Shown: positions 38,297 through 48,044 of the stretch, in pieces
How the letters are laid out: every line of letters begins with the position of its first letter
Numbering within the stretch: position 1 is the stretch's first letter
Assembly (NCBI RefSeq): GCF_033449965.1
Contig: NZ_CP137761.1
Span: forward strand, 3,472,001 to 3,536,000
Direction of reading: 5' to 3'
DNA: 64,000 nt
Source: Bacillus sp. T3
Lineage (GTDB): Bacteria > Bacillota > Bacilli > Bacillales > Cytobacillaceae
Notes under the pieces: model-generated
The model's database searches: none
The model's input: the letters and a program-made list of their open reading frames with translations, nothing else
What the model was told of the DNA's origin: nothing
Program-made: the position numbers and the translations under genes

Positions 38297-38764
38297 TTAG
38301 AATGTAACTGCTAAACGGGCATTTGCTATTTTTGCATAAGGTATCTCAATACTTTTCTTTCGTGTCTTAATTTTCACTTCTACCTTTACTGTCTCGCCAT
38401 CAAAATCGGTCAATAGCCCTTCAAAGGTTTTTTCTCCATCAATTGGTTCATATGTTTTGATGAAAACATTTTTGCCGATTGCTTTTTCGAAATCCTTGTC
38501 TTTCTTTAAAGGGCGTTCGGCACCCGGTGATGAAACTTCCAAAAAATAATTGTGTGGAATTGGATCAACTTCATCGAGCTTTTCGCTTAATTTTTCACTG
38601 ACGATCCCACACTCTTCAATATCTATACCGGCCTCTTTATCAATAAATACGCGAAGAAAATAATCTCTTCCTTCCTTTACGTACTCAATATCTACTAGTT
38701 CTAATCCGATTTCATCTAAGATAGGGGTAACCATGCTTTCCACTACTTCAGCCACTTTGCTCAT
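38297..38764 (-). CDS. rimP: Ribosome maturation factor RimP
   Basis: 155 residues (YlxS). FLEVSSPGAERPLKKDKDF is the family signature. It is required for 30S assembly and heads the nusA-infB operon. The leader between its promoter and start contains a stable GNRA hairpin. Confidence 0.95.
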   Translation of the reverse strand: MSKVAEVVESMVTPILDEIGLELVDIEYVKEGRDYFLRVFIDKEAGIDIEECGIVSEKLSEKLDEVDPIPHNYFLEVSSPGAERPLKKDKDFEKAIGKNVFIKTYEPIDGEKTFEGLLTDFDGETVKVEVKIKTRKKSIEIPYAKIANARLAVTF

Positions 38765-38836
38765 ATGATCCCTCCTTTACTTGAAATGCATAAAATAATA
38801 CAAGATTTTCCTTAGAAAAACATGTTGACACAACGA

Positions 38837-38858
38837 AAGAGTGGGTTGCCCCACTCTT
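38837..38858 (-). terminator. GNRA-capped hairpin in the rimP leader
   Basis: On the minus strand AAGAGTGGG-GCAA-CCCACTCTT, a perfect 9-bp stem with a GCAA tetraloop. Only TTTCG follows, so the U tract is weak. It lies downstream of the candidate rimP promoter and 70 bases before the start, which suggests an attenuator or RNA element and not only the polC terminator. Confidence 0.6.
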
Positions 38859-38893
38859 GTTTGCGAGAGTATATCTTAAGTATTTCCACTAAA

Positions 38894-38922
38894 ACTATAC
38901 CATAACCAAATATTTTATGCAA
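38894..38922 (-). promoter_or_regulatory. Candidate SigmaA promoter of rimP-nusA-infB
   Basis: Minus-strand TTGCAT (38917-38922), 17-base spacer, TATAGT (38894-38899). The -10 is one base from consensus; the -35 is weak. Confidence 0.5.
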
Positions 38923-38983
38923 ATGGAAAGATTGCTAAATCAACATTTGTCAAGTTATTTTGTCCGATTTTTATACATAATCT

Positions 38984-41900
38984 TTAAAATAATGACAACT
39001 GATTTTGATCTGGCATCGCTTCTAAACAACCGTGATTATCAAGGAATTCGATAATCGTCTTAGATACTTTCCCACGTTGCTGTAAATCTTCTTTTGAAAG
39101 GAATTCTCCTTCTGCACGCGCTTTGACTATGTTTAAAGCTACGTTTGTTCCAAGTCCTGGAATAGCATTAAACGGCGGAATAAGCGTATTCCCATCAATA
39201 ATAAATTCATTTGCACTTGAGCGATATAAATCTATTTTGCTAAAGCTAAATCCCCGTTCACACATTTCAAGAGCTAACTCCATAACCGTTAACAGGTTTT
39301 TTTCTTTTGTCGAAGCTTCCAAGCCTTTATTGTTAATTTCGTCAATTTTTGCACGAATTGATTGAGAGCCGCGAACCATGGATTCAAGATCAAAGTCCTC
39401 TGCACGGACCGTGAAATATGCTGCGTAATAAAGAAGCGGGTGATGGACTTTGAAATAAGCAATCCGCACGGCCATCAATACATACGCTGAGGCATGCGCT
39501 TTCGGGAACATATATTTTATTTTCTTACAAGAATCAATGTACCATTCAGGAACAGTATTTTTACGCATTTCCTCTTCCATTTCATCTGAAAGACCTTTCC
39601 CTTTACGAACTGATTCCATAATTTTAAAAGCAAAGGATGGCTCTAAGCCCTGATATATTAAATAAACCATAATATCGTCACGACAGCCGATTACTTCACT
39701 AAGGTTACAGATTTTTTGATGAATGAGTTCTTGCGCATTTCCAAGCCAAACATCAGTACCATGTGACAGACCTGAAATTTGGACGAGCTCAGAGAACGTT
39801 GTTGGCTTTGTATCCTCGAGCATTTGGCGAACAAATCGCGTCCCGAATTCAGGAATACCCAGCGTTCCCGTTTTACACATGATTTGTTCTTCTGTCACAC
39901 CAAGCGACTCTGTACCACTAAAGATTTTCATAACCTCAGGATCATCGGTCGGAATCGTTTTCGGATCAATCCCACTTAGGTCTTGAAGCATCCGGATTAC
40001 TGTTGGGTCGTCGTGTCCAAGAATATCAAGTTTTAAGACATTATCATGAATCGAATGGAAATCAAAATGAGTTGTTTTCCATTCAGAATTGCGATCGTCT
40101 GCCGGAAATTGAATGGGTGTAAAATCATACACGTCCATATAATCTGGAATTACGATAATACCGCCTGGGTGCTGACCTGTTGTTCGTTTAACACCAGTAC
40201 AGCCAGAGGCCAATCGTTCAACTTCGGCACCGCGCATTTGCAGATTGTTATCCTGCTGATACGCTTTGACATAACCGAACGCTGTTTTATCAGCAACAGT
40301 ACCAATCGTACCAGCACGGTAAACATACTCTTCACCAAACAATACCTTCGTATAGTTATGCGCCCGCGGCTGATACTCCCCAGAGAAGTTCAAATCTATA
40401 TCGGGAACCTTATCTCCTTTGAAGCCTAGGAACGTTTCAAACGGGATATCCTGACCATCCTTACGGTATTTCGCTCCACATTGCGGACAATCTTTGTCTG
40501 GTAGATCATATCCTGAACCAACTGAACCATCATTAAAGAATTCAGAATGCTTGCATGTTGGGCAAACATAATGTGGTGGCAAAGGATTAACTTCTGTTAT
40601 CTCGGTCATCGTCGCAACAAAGGACGAACCTACCGATCCCCGTGATCCAACAAGATATCCGTCATCCAGTGATTTTTTCACGAGCTTATGTGAGATCAAA
40701 TAAATAACGGCAAATCCGTGCCCGATAATACTTTTTAATTCTTTTTCAAGACGCGCTTCAACGATTTCCGGCAGATCGTCACCGTATATTTTCCGGGCCA
40801 TCGAGTAACTCATTTCCCGCATTTCCTCATCGGCACCCTCAATCTTCGGTGTATACAAATCATCCTTAATTGGTTTGATGTTATCGATCATATCAGCAAT
40901 TTTATTCGTATTCGTGACAACAATTTCTTTCGCCTTCTCAGCTCCTAAAAACGAAAAAGCATCCAACATTTCATTTGTTGTTCGAAAGTGTACATCTGGA
41001 AGCTCATGGCGATTTAAAGGATTGGCTCCACCTTGTGAGTTAATCAAGATTTTGCGGTAGATCTTATCGTTTTCATTTAAATAATGAACATTTCCTGTTG
41101 CCACAACTGGAATTCCTAACTTATCACCAAGTGCGACGATGTTGCCAATAATTTGTTCAAGCGCTTTTTCATCTCGAACTAGTTCCATTTCAATTAATGG
41201 TGCGTTTACTTCCTTCGGCATGACTTCGAGATAATCATAAAAGTGGGCAACTGCCTCCACCTCATCAGGAGATTTTTGCATCATCCCCTCAAAGACTTCC
41301 CCTTTGTTACAGGCCGAACCTACGAGAATACCTTCGCGATATTTTTGAAGAACCGACCGTGGAATTCTTGGAACTCGATAAAAATAGTTAATATGGGAAA
41401 TCGAGATGAGTTTAAATAAATTCTTTCAGCCGGCTTCTGTCTGCGCTAACAGTGTACAATGATATGGACGAGCCCGTTGGTAAGCATTTCCCTTTCCCAT
41501 GTTGTCGTTAAACTCATCATGGAATTGGATTCCCTTCTCCAGTGCATCCTTAAGCATTTTCAATAACAAATAGCCTGTTGCTTCAGCATCGTAAATTGCC
41601 CGGTGATGCTGGGTTAATTCGATATCAAATTTCTTTGCTAAGGTATTTAAACGATGATTCTTTAATTCTGGATAAAGAAAACGTCCAAGCTCTAGCGTAT
41701 CGATAACAGGATTTTTTGCTTTTTCGTAGCCAATCTTTTTATACCCTACATTGAGGAAGCCCATATCAAAGGAAGCATTATGAGCAACTAGGATGGCGTC
41801 CCCAGTCCAATCACAGAATCGCTTTAATACATCTTCCACTTCTGGCGCATTTTGGACCATTTCGTCAGTGATTCCAGTTAGGTTAATCGTAGTGGCTGAC

Positions 41901-43303
41901 AGTTGGTGATGAGGGTTTGCGAAAGACTCAAATCGGTCAACGATTTCTCCACCGGTAATCTTAACTGCGGCAAGCTCAATGATTGTGTCATAAACGGCTG
42001 AAAGTCCAGGTCGTTTCAACGTCAAAAACGACGTACGTATCCTCCGTAAGTAAACGATGAGCATCATTATAAGCAATCGGCACACCATCATCGACTAAGT
42101 TTGCCTCAACACCGTATAGAATTTTAATATCATTTTTCTTTCCAGCTCCAAAGGCTTCTGGAAACGATTGAGCAATCGCATGATCGGTTACAGCAATCGC
42201 TTTATGTCCCCACTTTTTTGCCTGGGCAACTAGTGCACTAACTGATGTTACAGCATCCATTTGACTCATTGGTGTATGAAGATGGAGCTCGACTCGTTTT
42301 TGGTCCTCTGGAGCTGTATCCTTTCGGCCAATCGGCTTAATTTCGTTAAGATCATTTCCAATCATGACTAGGTCACGGACGAATGTGTCATTTTGAACAC
42401 TTCCTCTTACCTTCAACCACATTCCCTTTTTTACCCGCTCAAAAAGGTTTGCATCCTCTTTATCGCGAGAGAACATTTTGACCATAATGGAGCTTGTATA
42501 GTCAGTGATTTTAAAGGTTAACAAGGTGCGGCCACTACGCAATTCCTTTGTTTCAGCAGCAAATACATATCCTTCAATGGCGACGCGTCGCTCTTCCTCT
42601 GTAATATCTTCAAGCTTTCGGAAGTCTGCATCATCCTTAATCGTAAGACCCACCATAAGCGGACCACTTTGATCGGGCTCTCCACCTTTATCTTTTTCTG
42701 CATCCTTTTTCTGCATCTCGACTAAAGCAAGCAATGCTTTTTCTTGGTCTTCCTTTTCCTTTTGCTTCATGAACATTTCAACCTGAGTTGTATCCTTTGA
42801 AACCTCCGTATCAAGCATCAGCTGTGGAAAACCAAACGATTGATAAATCGAAGAAATAAGTCCTGTGTATTTATTTTTAATACTTTGACCTTCAGGCTCA
42901 TTGTTTACTTTTATGGTCAGTTTATTGCCGATGACATTTGGCATTTGCTCATGAAGAAGCTTTTGAATCGGGGAGACATACCATCGATTTCTTGAACACA
43001 TAGCTTCCAGTAATCCTGAACAGCCTCTGAGTGAAATTGCGGATCCAGTACTTGCAGTGAGAAAGTAGATGATTTCGCGATATACGAAAATGTGCTTTGT
43101 AATCTAGCAGCTAGCAATTGATAAATGGTTGCCGGCAATATGTTTTCTAGTAAGAACTGAAAATGATATTTACCTAAGTCACGCTCTACTACGACTTTTT
43201 GTAGCTGGGCATTATCAAAGTGCTTTACAATCGCATCCTCCGTCATTTCAAGCTGCTGAAGCAAAAGCTGGAGTCGCTCTTTTTTCCCTTTAGTATCACT
43301 CAA
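38984..43303 (-). CDS. polC: DNA polymerase III PolC, Gram-positive replicase (three defects in the printed sequence)
   Basis: About 1439 residues once repaired. Visible parts: OB/PHP region (ELHLHTPMSQMDAVTS), DnaQ-like exonuclease (VFDVETTGLSAVYDTI), polymerase core (VPDIDLNFSGEYQ) and the C-terminal clamp-binding tail QNQLSLF. Start TTG at 43303 after GGGAGTGAG. Defects: a C run one base short at 42970-42973 (restores MSPPIQKLLHEQ); CCAGG at 42006-42010 (drop the middle base for ETTGLSAVY); and an in-frame TGA at 41426-41428 where Leu is expected, beside CCGG at 41430-41433. Sequence on both sides of every defect is fully conserved, and PolC is essential, so I read the gene as intact. Confidence 0.94.
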
Positions 43304-43369
43304 TAAATCTCACTCCCATCTATCTAAAAATCTATATATTATCTTTTTTTTGGCTTTGTTAAATATGTC

Positions 43370-43393
43370 TGTTGATTTCCGCTCCAATCAACA
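43370..43393. repeat. Interspersed repeat, family A, minimal copy
   Basis: TGTTGATTTCCGCTCCAATCAACA, 24 bp, in the proS-polC gap. The preceding GGCTTTGTTAAATATGTC is also found in front of the full copy at 45317, so part of the flank is shared. Confidence 0.75.
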
Positions 43394-43521
43394 GAGTGCT
43401 ATTAAATAAATCGTTCTTTTACACAGCCTTTTTATTAGAAAGTAATTAAGGAACAAAGGCTATTATATCATAACGGTGCATCGGAAAAATGCAGGATTTT
43501 TTTACATAATGCTTAATTAAG

Positions 43522-43557
43522 AAAGAGGATGACTCAAAGCAAGGAGTCATCCTCTTT
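43522..43557 (-). terminator. Terminator after proS
   Basis: Perfect 14-bp stem AAAGAGGATGACTC/GAGTCATCCTCTTT just after the proS stop. Confidence 0.9.
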
Positions 43558-43561
43558 ATCA

Positions 43562-45265
43562 TTATAAATTAGTTAATAGTTCTGTTAAGCGAGCTACTAA
43601 TTCATCTGTATGCAATTCAAGAACTTCTCCTGTTTTGCGGATTTTTACCTCGACGATGCCTTCGCTTGCTTTCTTACCAATCGTAACACGGATTGGCAAA
43701 CCAATTAAATCTGAATCAGCAAACTTTACACCTGGTCGTTCAATACGGTCATCCATTAAAACATCAAAACGGTTTTGTTTTAATGTAGCATAAAGCGAAT
43801 CTGCTAATGACTTTTGTGTTTCATCTTTCATATTAACCGGAATTAAGTGAAGATCGAATGGCGCAATATTAGCCGGCCATACTAAGCCTTTTTCATCATT
43901 ATATTGTTCGGCTACCGCTGCCATTGTCCGTGAAACACCGATACCGTAACAACCCATAATCATCGGTTGAGTTTTACCGTTCTCATCTAAATAAGTGGCA
44001 TTCATTGCTTCACTGTAACGAGTTCCAAGTTTGAAGACATGACCAACTTCAATTCCTTCGGCAAATAGGATTTTTCCGTTACCATCTGGTGAAGGGTCAC
44101 CCACTTGAATGAAACGAAGATCGGCATACTGGCTTACTGAAAAATCGCGACCTGGGTTCACATTTGTAAAATGGTAGTGCTCTTCATTTGCACCGCAAAC
44201 GCCATTAACAACTGCCTCCACAGCATGATCCGCAACGATTTCAACGTTTTCTACACCAATTGGGCCCAGGGATCCTACAGGGCAACCAAGAATTTCTGCT
44301 GTTTCTTGTGCATCTGCAAGCTCAACACTGCTAGCTTCAAAAAGATTTTTAAGCTTAATATCATTGATTTCGTGATCTCCACGAGCAAGAACAAGAACGT
44401 ACTTATCGTCAATCTTGAACATTAACGATTTAATGCATTGTTCTGGTTTTACACTGAGATAAGCTGCCACTTCATCAATTGTCCGTTGATTTTCTGTTTT
44501 AATTTTTTCAAGGCCAATCGGAGCTTCACTGGATTTTTCGTAGGTTGTTACCACTGGCGCCATTTCAATATTGGCAGCGTAATCTGATGTATCGGAATAG
44601 GCAATCGTATCCTCGCCAACTTCAGATAAAACCATGAATTCGTGTGTATCTTTTCCTCCCATTGCACCGGAATCAGCAATTACAGCACGGAAGTTTAAAC
44701 CACAGCGTGTGAAAACATTCGAATATCCCTTAAAGAGCGCATTATATACTTCATCTAGGCTTTCACTTGAAGAATGGAACGAATAAGCATCCTTCATAAT
44801 AAACTCACGACCACGCAATAATCCAAACCGAGGTCGTTTTTCGTCACGAAACTTCGTTTGAATTTGGTAAAGTGTTAAAGGTAAACGCTTATAGGATTTG
44901 ACTTCATCACGGACAAGGCTTGTGATAACTTCTTCATGTGTTGCACCCAATGCAAATTCACGCTCATGACGATCCTTCATTCGCATTAATTCTGGACCAT
45001 AAGTGTACCAACGTCCAGATTCTTGCCATAATTCCGCTTGTTGAAGCGCAGGCATTAATAATTCTACGGCACCTGCATTATTCATTTCCTCACGGACAAT
45101 CGTTTCGATTTTTTGTAACACTTTTGTTGCTAATGGAAGATAGCTGTAAATTCCACTAGCATTTTGGCGCATAAATCCTGCGCGTAGCAGTAATTGATGG
45201 CTCTTTATTTCGGCATCCGCAGGAACTTCACGGAGAGTTGGAATAAGCGTCATACTCTGTTTCAT
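43562..45265 (-). CDS. proS: Prolyl-tRNA synthetase
   Basis: 567 residues, class II synthetase of the bacterial type with an inserted editing domain (about 230-390, with YVLVLARGDHEIN). Motif 2 region FRDEKRPRFGLLRGREF and motif 3 region GCYGIGVSRTMAAVAEQ are present. It follows rseP, separated by a family A repeat. Confidence 0.96.
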   Translation of the reverse strand: MKQSMTLIPTLREVPADAEIKSHQLLLRAGFMRQNASGIYSYLPLATKVLQKIETIVREEMNNAGAVELLMPALQQAELWQESGRWYTYGPELMRMKDRHEREFALGATHEEVITSLVRDEVKSYKRLPLTLYQIQTKFRDEKRPRFGLLRGREFIMKDAYSFHSSSESLDEVYNALFKGYSNVFTRCGLNFRAVIADSGAMGGKDTHEFMVLSEVGEDTIAYSDTSDYAANIEMAPVVTTYEKSSEAPIGLEKIKTENQRTIDEVAAYLSVKPEQCIKSLMFKIDDKYVLVLARGDHEINDIKLKNLFEASSVELADAQETAEILGCPVGSLGPIGVENVEIVADHAVEAVVNGVCGANEEHYHFTNVNPGRDFSVSQYADLRFIQVGDPSPDGNGKILFAEGIEVGHVFKLGTRYSEAMNATYLDENGKTQPMIMGCYGIGVSRTMAAVAEQYNDEKGLVWPANIAPFDLHLIPVNMKDETQKSLADSLYATLKQNRFDVLMDDRIERPGVKFADSDLIGLPIRVTIGKKASEGIVEVKIRKTGEVLELHTDELVARLTELLTNL

Positions 45266-45316
45266 TAATTAGCACCTCAAACTTTGTTTTATAAAGAAGG
45301 CTTTGTTAACTATGTC

Positions 45317-45445
45317 TGTTGATTTCCACTCCAGGTGCTCCCTTTCCGCGGGGAGTCCGGGAGCCTCCTCGGCGCTTTAGCGCCTGTGGGGTCTCCCGTG
45401 ACACCTTCTCCCGCAGGAGTCTCGCACCTTCCGTTCCAATCAACA
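45317..45445. repeat. Interspersed repeat, family A, full-length copy
   Basis: 129 bp with ends TGTTGATTTCC and CCAATCAACA. The interior holds nested inverted blocks, including CCAGGTGCTCCC versus GGAGTCTCGCACC and GGCGCTTTAGCGCC. It matches the 65-bp copy at 51275-51339 at both ends. I recall it as a common Bacillus intergenic element. Confidence 0.8.
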
Positions 45446-45482
45446 GGTTGCTCAAAAATTAAACACTGTACTTTAACCCAGC

Positions 45483-46742
45483 CTATAAGAAAAATCGTTG
45501 GATATCATTCCAAGTAACTACTAACATTAGTAGCATTAGTAAAGCAAAACCAATAAAGTGGACCATTCCTTCTTTTTGACGATCAATGGGTTTGCCTCTT
45601 AACGCCTCTACAGCAAAGAACATTAATCTTCCACCATCAAGTGCAGGAATTGGCAATAGGTTCATAATCCCTAAATTAATACTCAAAATTCCTGCCCATT
45701 TCATTAAATAGTAAATTCCTGATTTTGCAACTGTATCTGTGGATTTATATATTCCAACAGGACCTGATAAAGCATCAATTGAAAATTCTCCAGTCACTAG
45801 CTTTCCTAGCATGAGGAAAATTTCTTTCGTCCAAAAATAGGTTTCTTTAAATCCATAGCTGATTGCTTTAAGTGGTGATTTTTCAACTGGACTATAAACA
45901 CCGATTAGACCAATCTTTTCACCATCCACTTCAGTGGATTCAGGGGTAACAGAAATATCCTGTGTTTTCCCATTACGTTCAATAGAAAATTCTAATTCTT
46001 TGTTAGGATTTTTTCGAATCATCTCGACTACGTCTGTCCAACTAGTAATCTCTGTCCCATCAATGCTATGGACGATGTCGCCTTCCTTCAATCCAGCCTT
46101 TATCGCTGTTCCATCATCCGTGATTTTTCCAAGGATTGGCTCAGAAGAAGGTACACCTTGTAAAAAGGCAATAATCACAAAAACAATAAAGGCTAACACG
46201 AAATTGAAAAATGGACCTGCAAAGATAGCCATTGTTCTTTGCCCTAATGTTTTCGATGCAAATTGACGATCAAACGGAGCGATTTGAGTTTCGATTCCGT
46301 CTTCTACTAAAACAGCCTCTCGAGCGATTGAGAAGGTTTGCAAGTGGTCATCTTCTCCATCTACATACCCTACTATTTTTAATTCATGCTCAATATCTGC
46401 ACTCTCTACTTCAATCACTCTGGCATTTGGAAACTTCTCTTTATTATTTAATATAATTTTGGTGATTTGCCCAACTTGGTCAAGAATAAGACCGATTCTA
46501 TGCCCTGGTTTGATTTCAACCATTTCCGGGTCTTCCCAGGCCATACGCACAAATCCACCAATTGGCAGGAGACGGATGGTATAAATGGTTTCATTCTTTT
46601 TATGAGAAAAGATTTTCGGACCAAAGCCAATTGCAAATTCCCGACAAAGAATTCCGGCTCGTTTCGCAAAGATGAGATGTCCTAATTCATGAAAGAATAC
46701 GAGGGCGCCGAAAATAACAATAAAGGCTATAACTGTACTCAA
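45483..46742 (-). CDS. rseP: Site-2 protease RseP/RasP
   Basis: 419-residue membrane metalloprotease that cleaves anti-sigma factors such as RsiW. HELGH lies at about 18-22 in the first membrane helix, a PDZ domain in the middle (ITDDGTAIKAGLKEGDIV), and PALDGGRLMFF provides the third zinc ligand near the C terminus. TTG start after GGTGG. One oddity: FVRMAWEDPEM has Trp where the family has Gly; the codon lies on CCAGG at 46536-46540, so it is probably a miscalled CCGG with no net frame change. Confidence 0.94.
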   Translation of the reverse strand: MSTVIAFIVIFGALVFFHELGHLIFAKRAGILCREFAIGFGPKIFSHKKNETIYTIRLLPIGGFVRMAWEDPEMVEIKPGHRIGLILDQVGQITKIILNNKEKFPNARVIEVESADIEHELKIVGYVDGEDDHLQTFSIAREAVLVEDGIETQIAPFDRQFASKTLGQRTMAIFAGPFFNFVLAFIVFVIIAFLQGVPSSEPILGKITDDGTAIKAGLKEGDIVHSIDGTEITSWTDVVEMIRKNPNKELEFSIERNGKTQDISVTPESTEVDGEKIGLIGVYSPVEKSPLKAISYGFKETYFWTKEIFLMLGKLVTGEFSIDALSGPVGIYKSTDTVAKSGIYYLMKWAGILSINLGIMNLLPIPALDGGRLMFFAVEALRGKPIDRQKEGMVHFIGFALLMLLMLVVTWNDIQRFFL

Positions 46743-46802
46743 ACTTTAAAACCACCTTTTTATGAGATAAAAGACTAGTGAAATCTTCTAAACTGGTCTT
46801 AG

Positions 46803-46869
46803 TGTCTAGCTACAGCGCCTAGCCCCTCGAGGTCTTAAGCTTGTCGGGGCTGACCGAGGCGCTTTCGCT
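46803..46869 (-). repeat. Interspersed palindromic repeat, family B, short copy
   Basis: About 67 bp on plus, TGTCTAGCTACAGCGCCTAG to GAGGCGCTTTCGCT, with internal pairing CAGCGCCTAGCCCC/GGGGCTGACCGAGGCGC. It abuts the dxr stop codon. It shares the family start but lacks the middle of the longer copies and is inverted relative to them. Confidence 0.7.
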
Positions 46870-48012
46870 TTATAAAAGTGTTTGGACAAATCTCCTCGTG
46901 TCTTTATCGATTTCCTGGATGATGTCTAAGCTTGGATTTGCGATGCTTTGATGAGCAGAAAGTGCCTTTTCAATTAAATCCTCGATTTGTAAAAACGAAA
47001 TCCTTCCATCAATAAATGCAGCAACACTTGCTTCATTTGCAGCATTTAACACAGTTGGCATCGTCCCACCGATTTTTCCTGCATCATAGGCAAACTTCAT
47101 GCAGCGAAAGCGTTCAACGTCCATTTCTCTAAAATGCAGCTGACCAATTTCCCCTAAATTTAATCGTTTTGCACTTGGAAGAGGAATTCGCTCAGGATAT
47201 GTTAACGCGTACTGAATCGGTACCTTCATATCTGGAGTTCCCAATTGAGCAATAATGCTGCTATCATGAAATTCCACCATCGAGTGAATAATGCTTTCTT
47301 TATGAAGGAGAACATCTATTTTCTCATAAGGCATTGAGAATAACCAATGCGCTTCAATCACTTCTAATCCTTTATTCATCATTGTCGCAGAATCAATCGT
47401 AATTTTCGCACCCATTGACCAGTTCGGATGGGCTAAAGCTTCCTTTAACGTAACATGCTCAAGCTCATCCCGAGTACGATCCCGGAAGCTACCACCCGAA
47501 GCAGTTAAGATTAAACGTTCAATATTTTTTGATTGTTCACCTTGTAAAGCTTGGTAAATTGCCGAATGCTCACTATCAACAGGAAGTAGGGCTACACCAT
47601 GCTTCTTTGCTGCTTCCATCACCAAATGTCCTGCTGTTACAAGCGTTTCCTTATTCGCAATCGCGATTGTTTTCTTCGCCTCGATTGCTTGTAGTGTTGG
47701 CAAAAGTCCGACACTTCCTAGTACTGCATTTACTACTATATCTGCCTGATCAAAAACTGCAACTTCAGTTAAACCGTCGCTACCATATGTAAAAGCAATC
47801 GTCGGATATTCATGTTTTAACATTTCATAGTCCGCTTTTTCCTGGACAGAAACAAGTTTCGGGCTAAACCGTGACAGAATCTTTCTTGTTGCTTCAATAT
47901 TTCTTCCAACTGAAAAAGCAACAAGTGTAAATTCTTCCGGATGCTCACTGATGACATCAAGGGTTTGAATGCCAATTGAGCCAGTCGCCCCTAACAAACT
48001 AATAAATTTCAC
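46870..48012 (-). CDS. dxr: 1-deoxy-D-xylulose 5-phosphate reductoisomerase
   Basis: 380 residues. LLGATGSIGIQTLDVI binds NADPH; LLPVDSEHSAIYQ and ASGGSFRDRTRDEL contain metal and substrate residues. It makes methylerythritol phosphate, the committed step of isoprenoid synthesis, and thus precursors for UppS. Part of the uppS-cdsA-dxr-rseP-proS run. Confidence 0.96.
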   Translation of the reverse strand: MKFISLLGATGSIGIQTLDVISEHPEEFTLVAFSVGRNIEATRKILSRFSPKLVSVQEKADYEMLKHEYPTIAFTYGSDGLTEVAVFDQADIVVNAVLGSVGLLPTLQAIEAKKTIAIANKETLVTAGHLVMEAAKKHGVALLPVDSEHSAIYQALQGEQSKNIERLILTASGGSFRDRTRDELEHVTLKEALAHPNWSMGAKITIDSATMMNKGLEVIEAHWLFSMPYEKIDVLLHKESIIHSMVEFHDSSIIAQLGTPDMKVPIQYALTYPERIPLPSAKRLNLGEIGQLHFREMDVERFRCMKFAYDAGKIGGTMPTVLNAANEASVAAFIDGRISFLQIEDLIEKALSAHQSIANPSLDIIQEIDKDTRRFVQTLL

Positions 48013-48044
48013 TAAGTTCCACTCCTAATCAGATGTCCCTTTGT

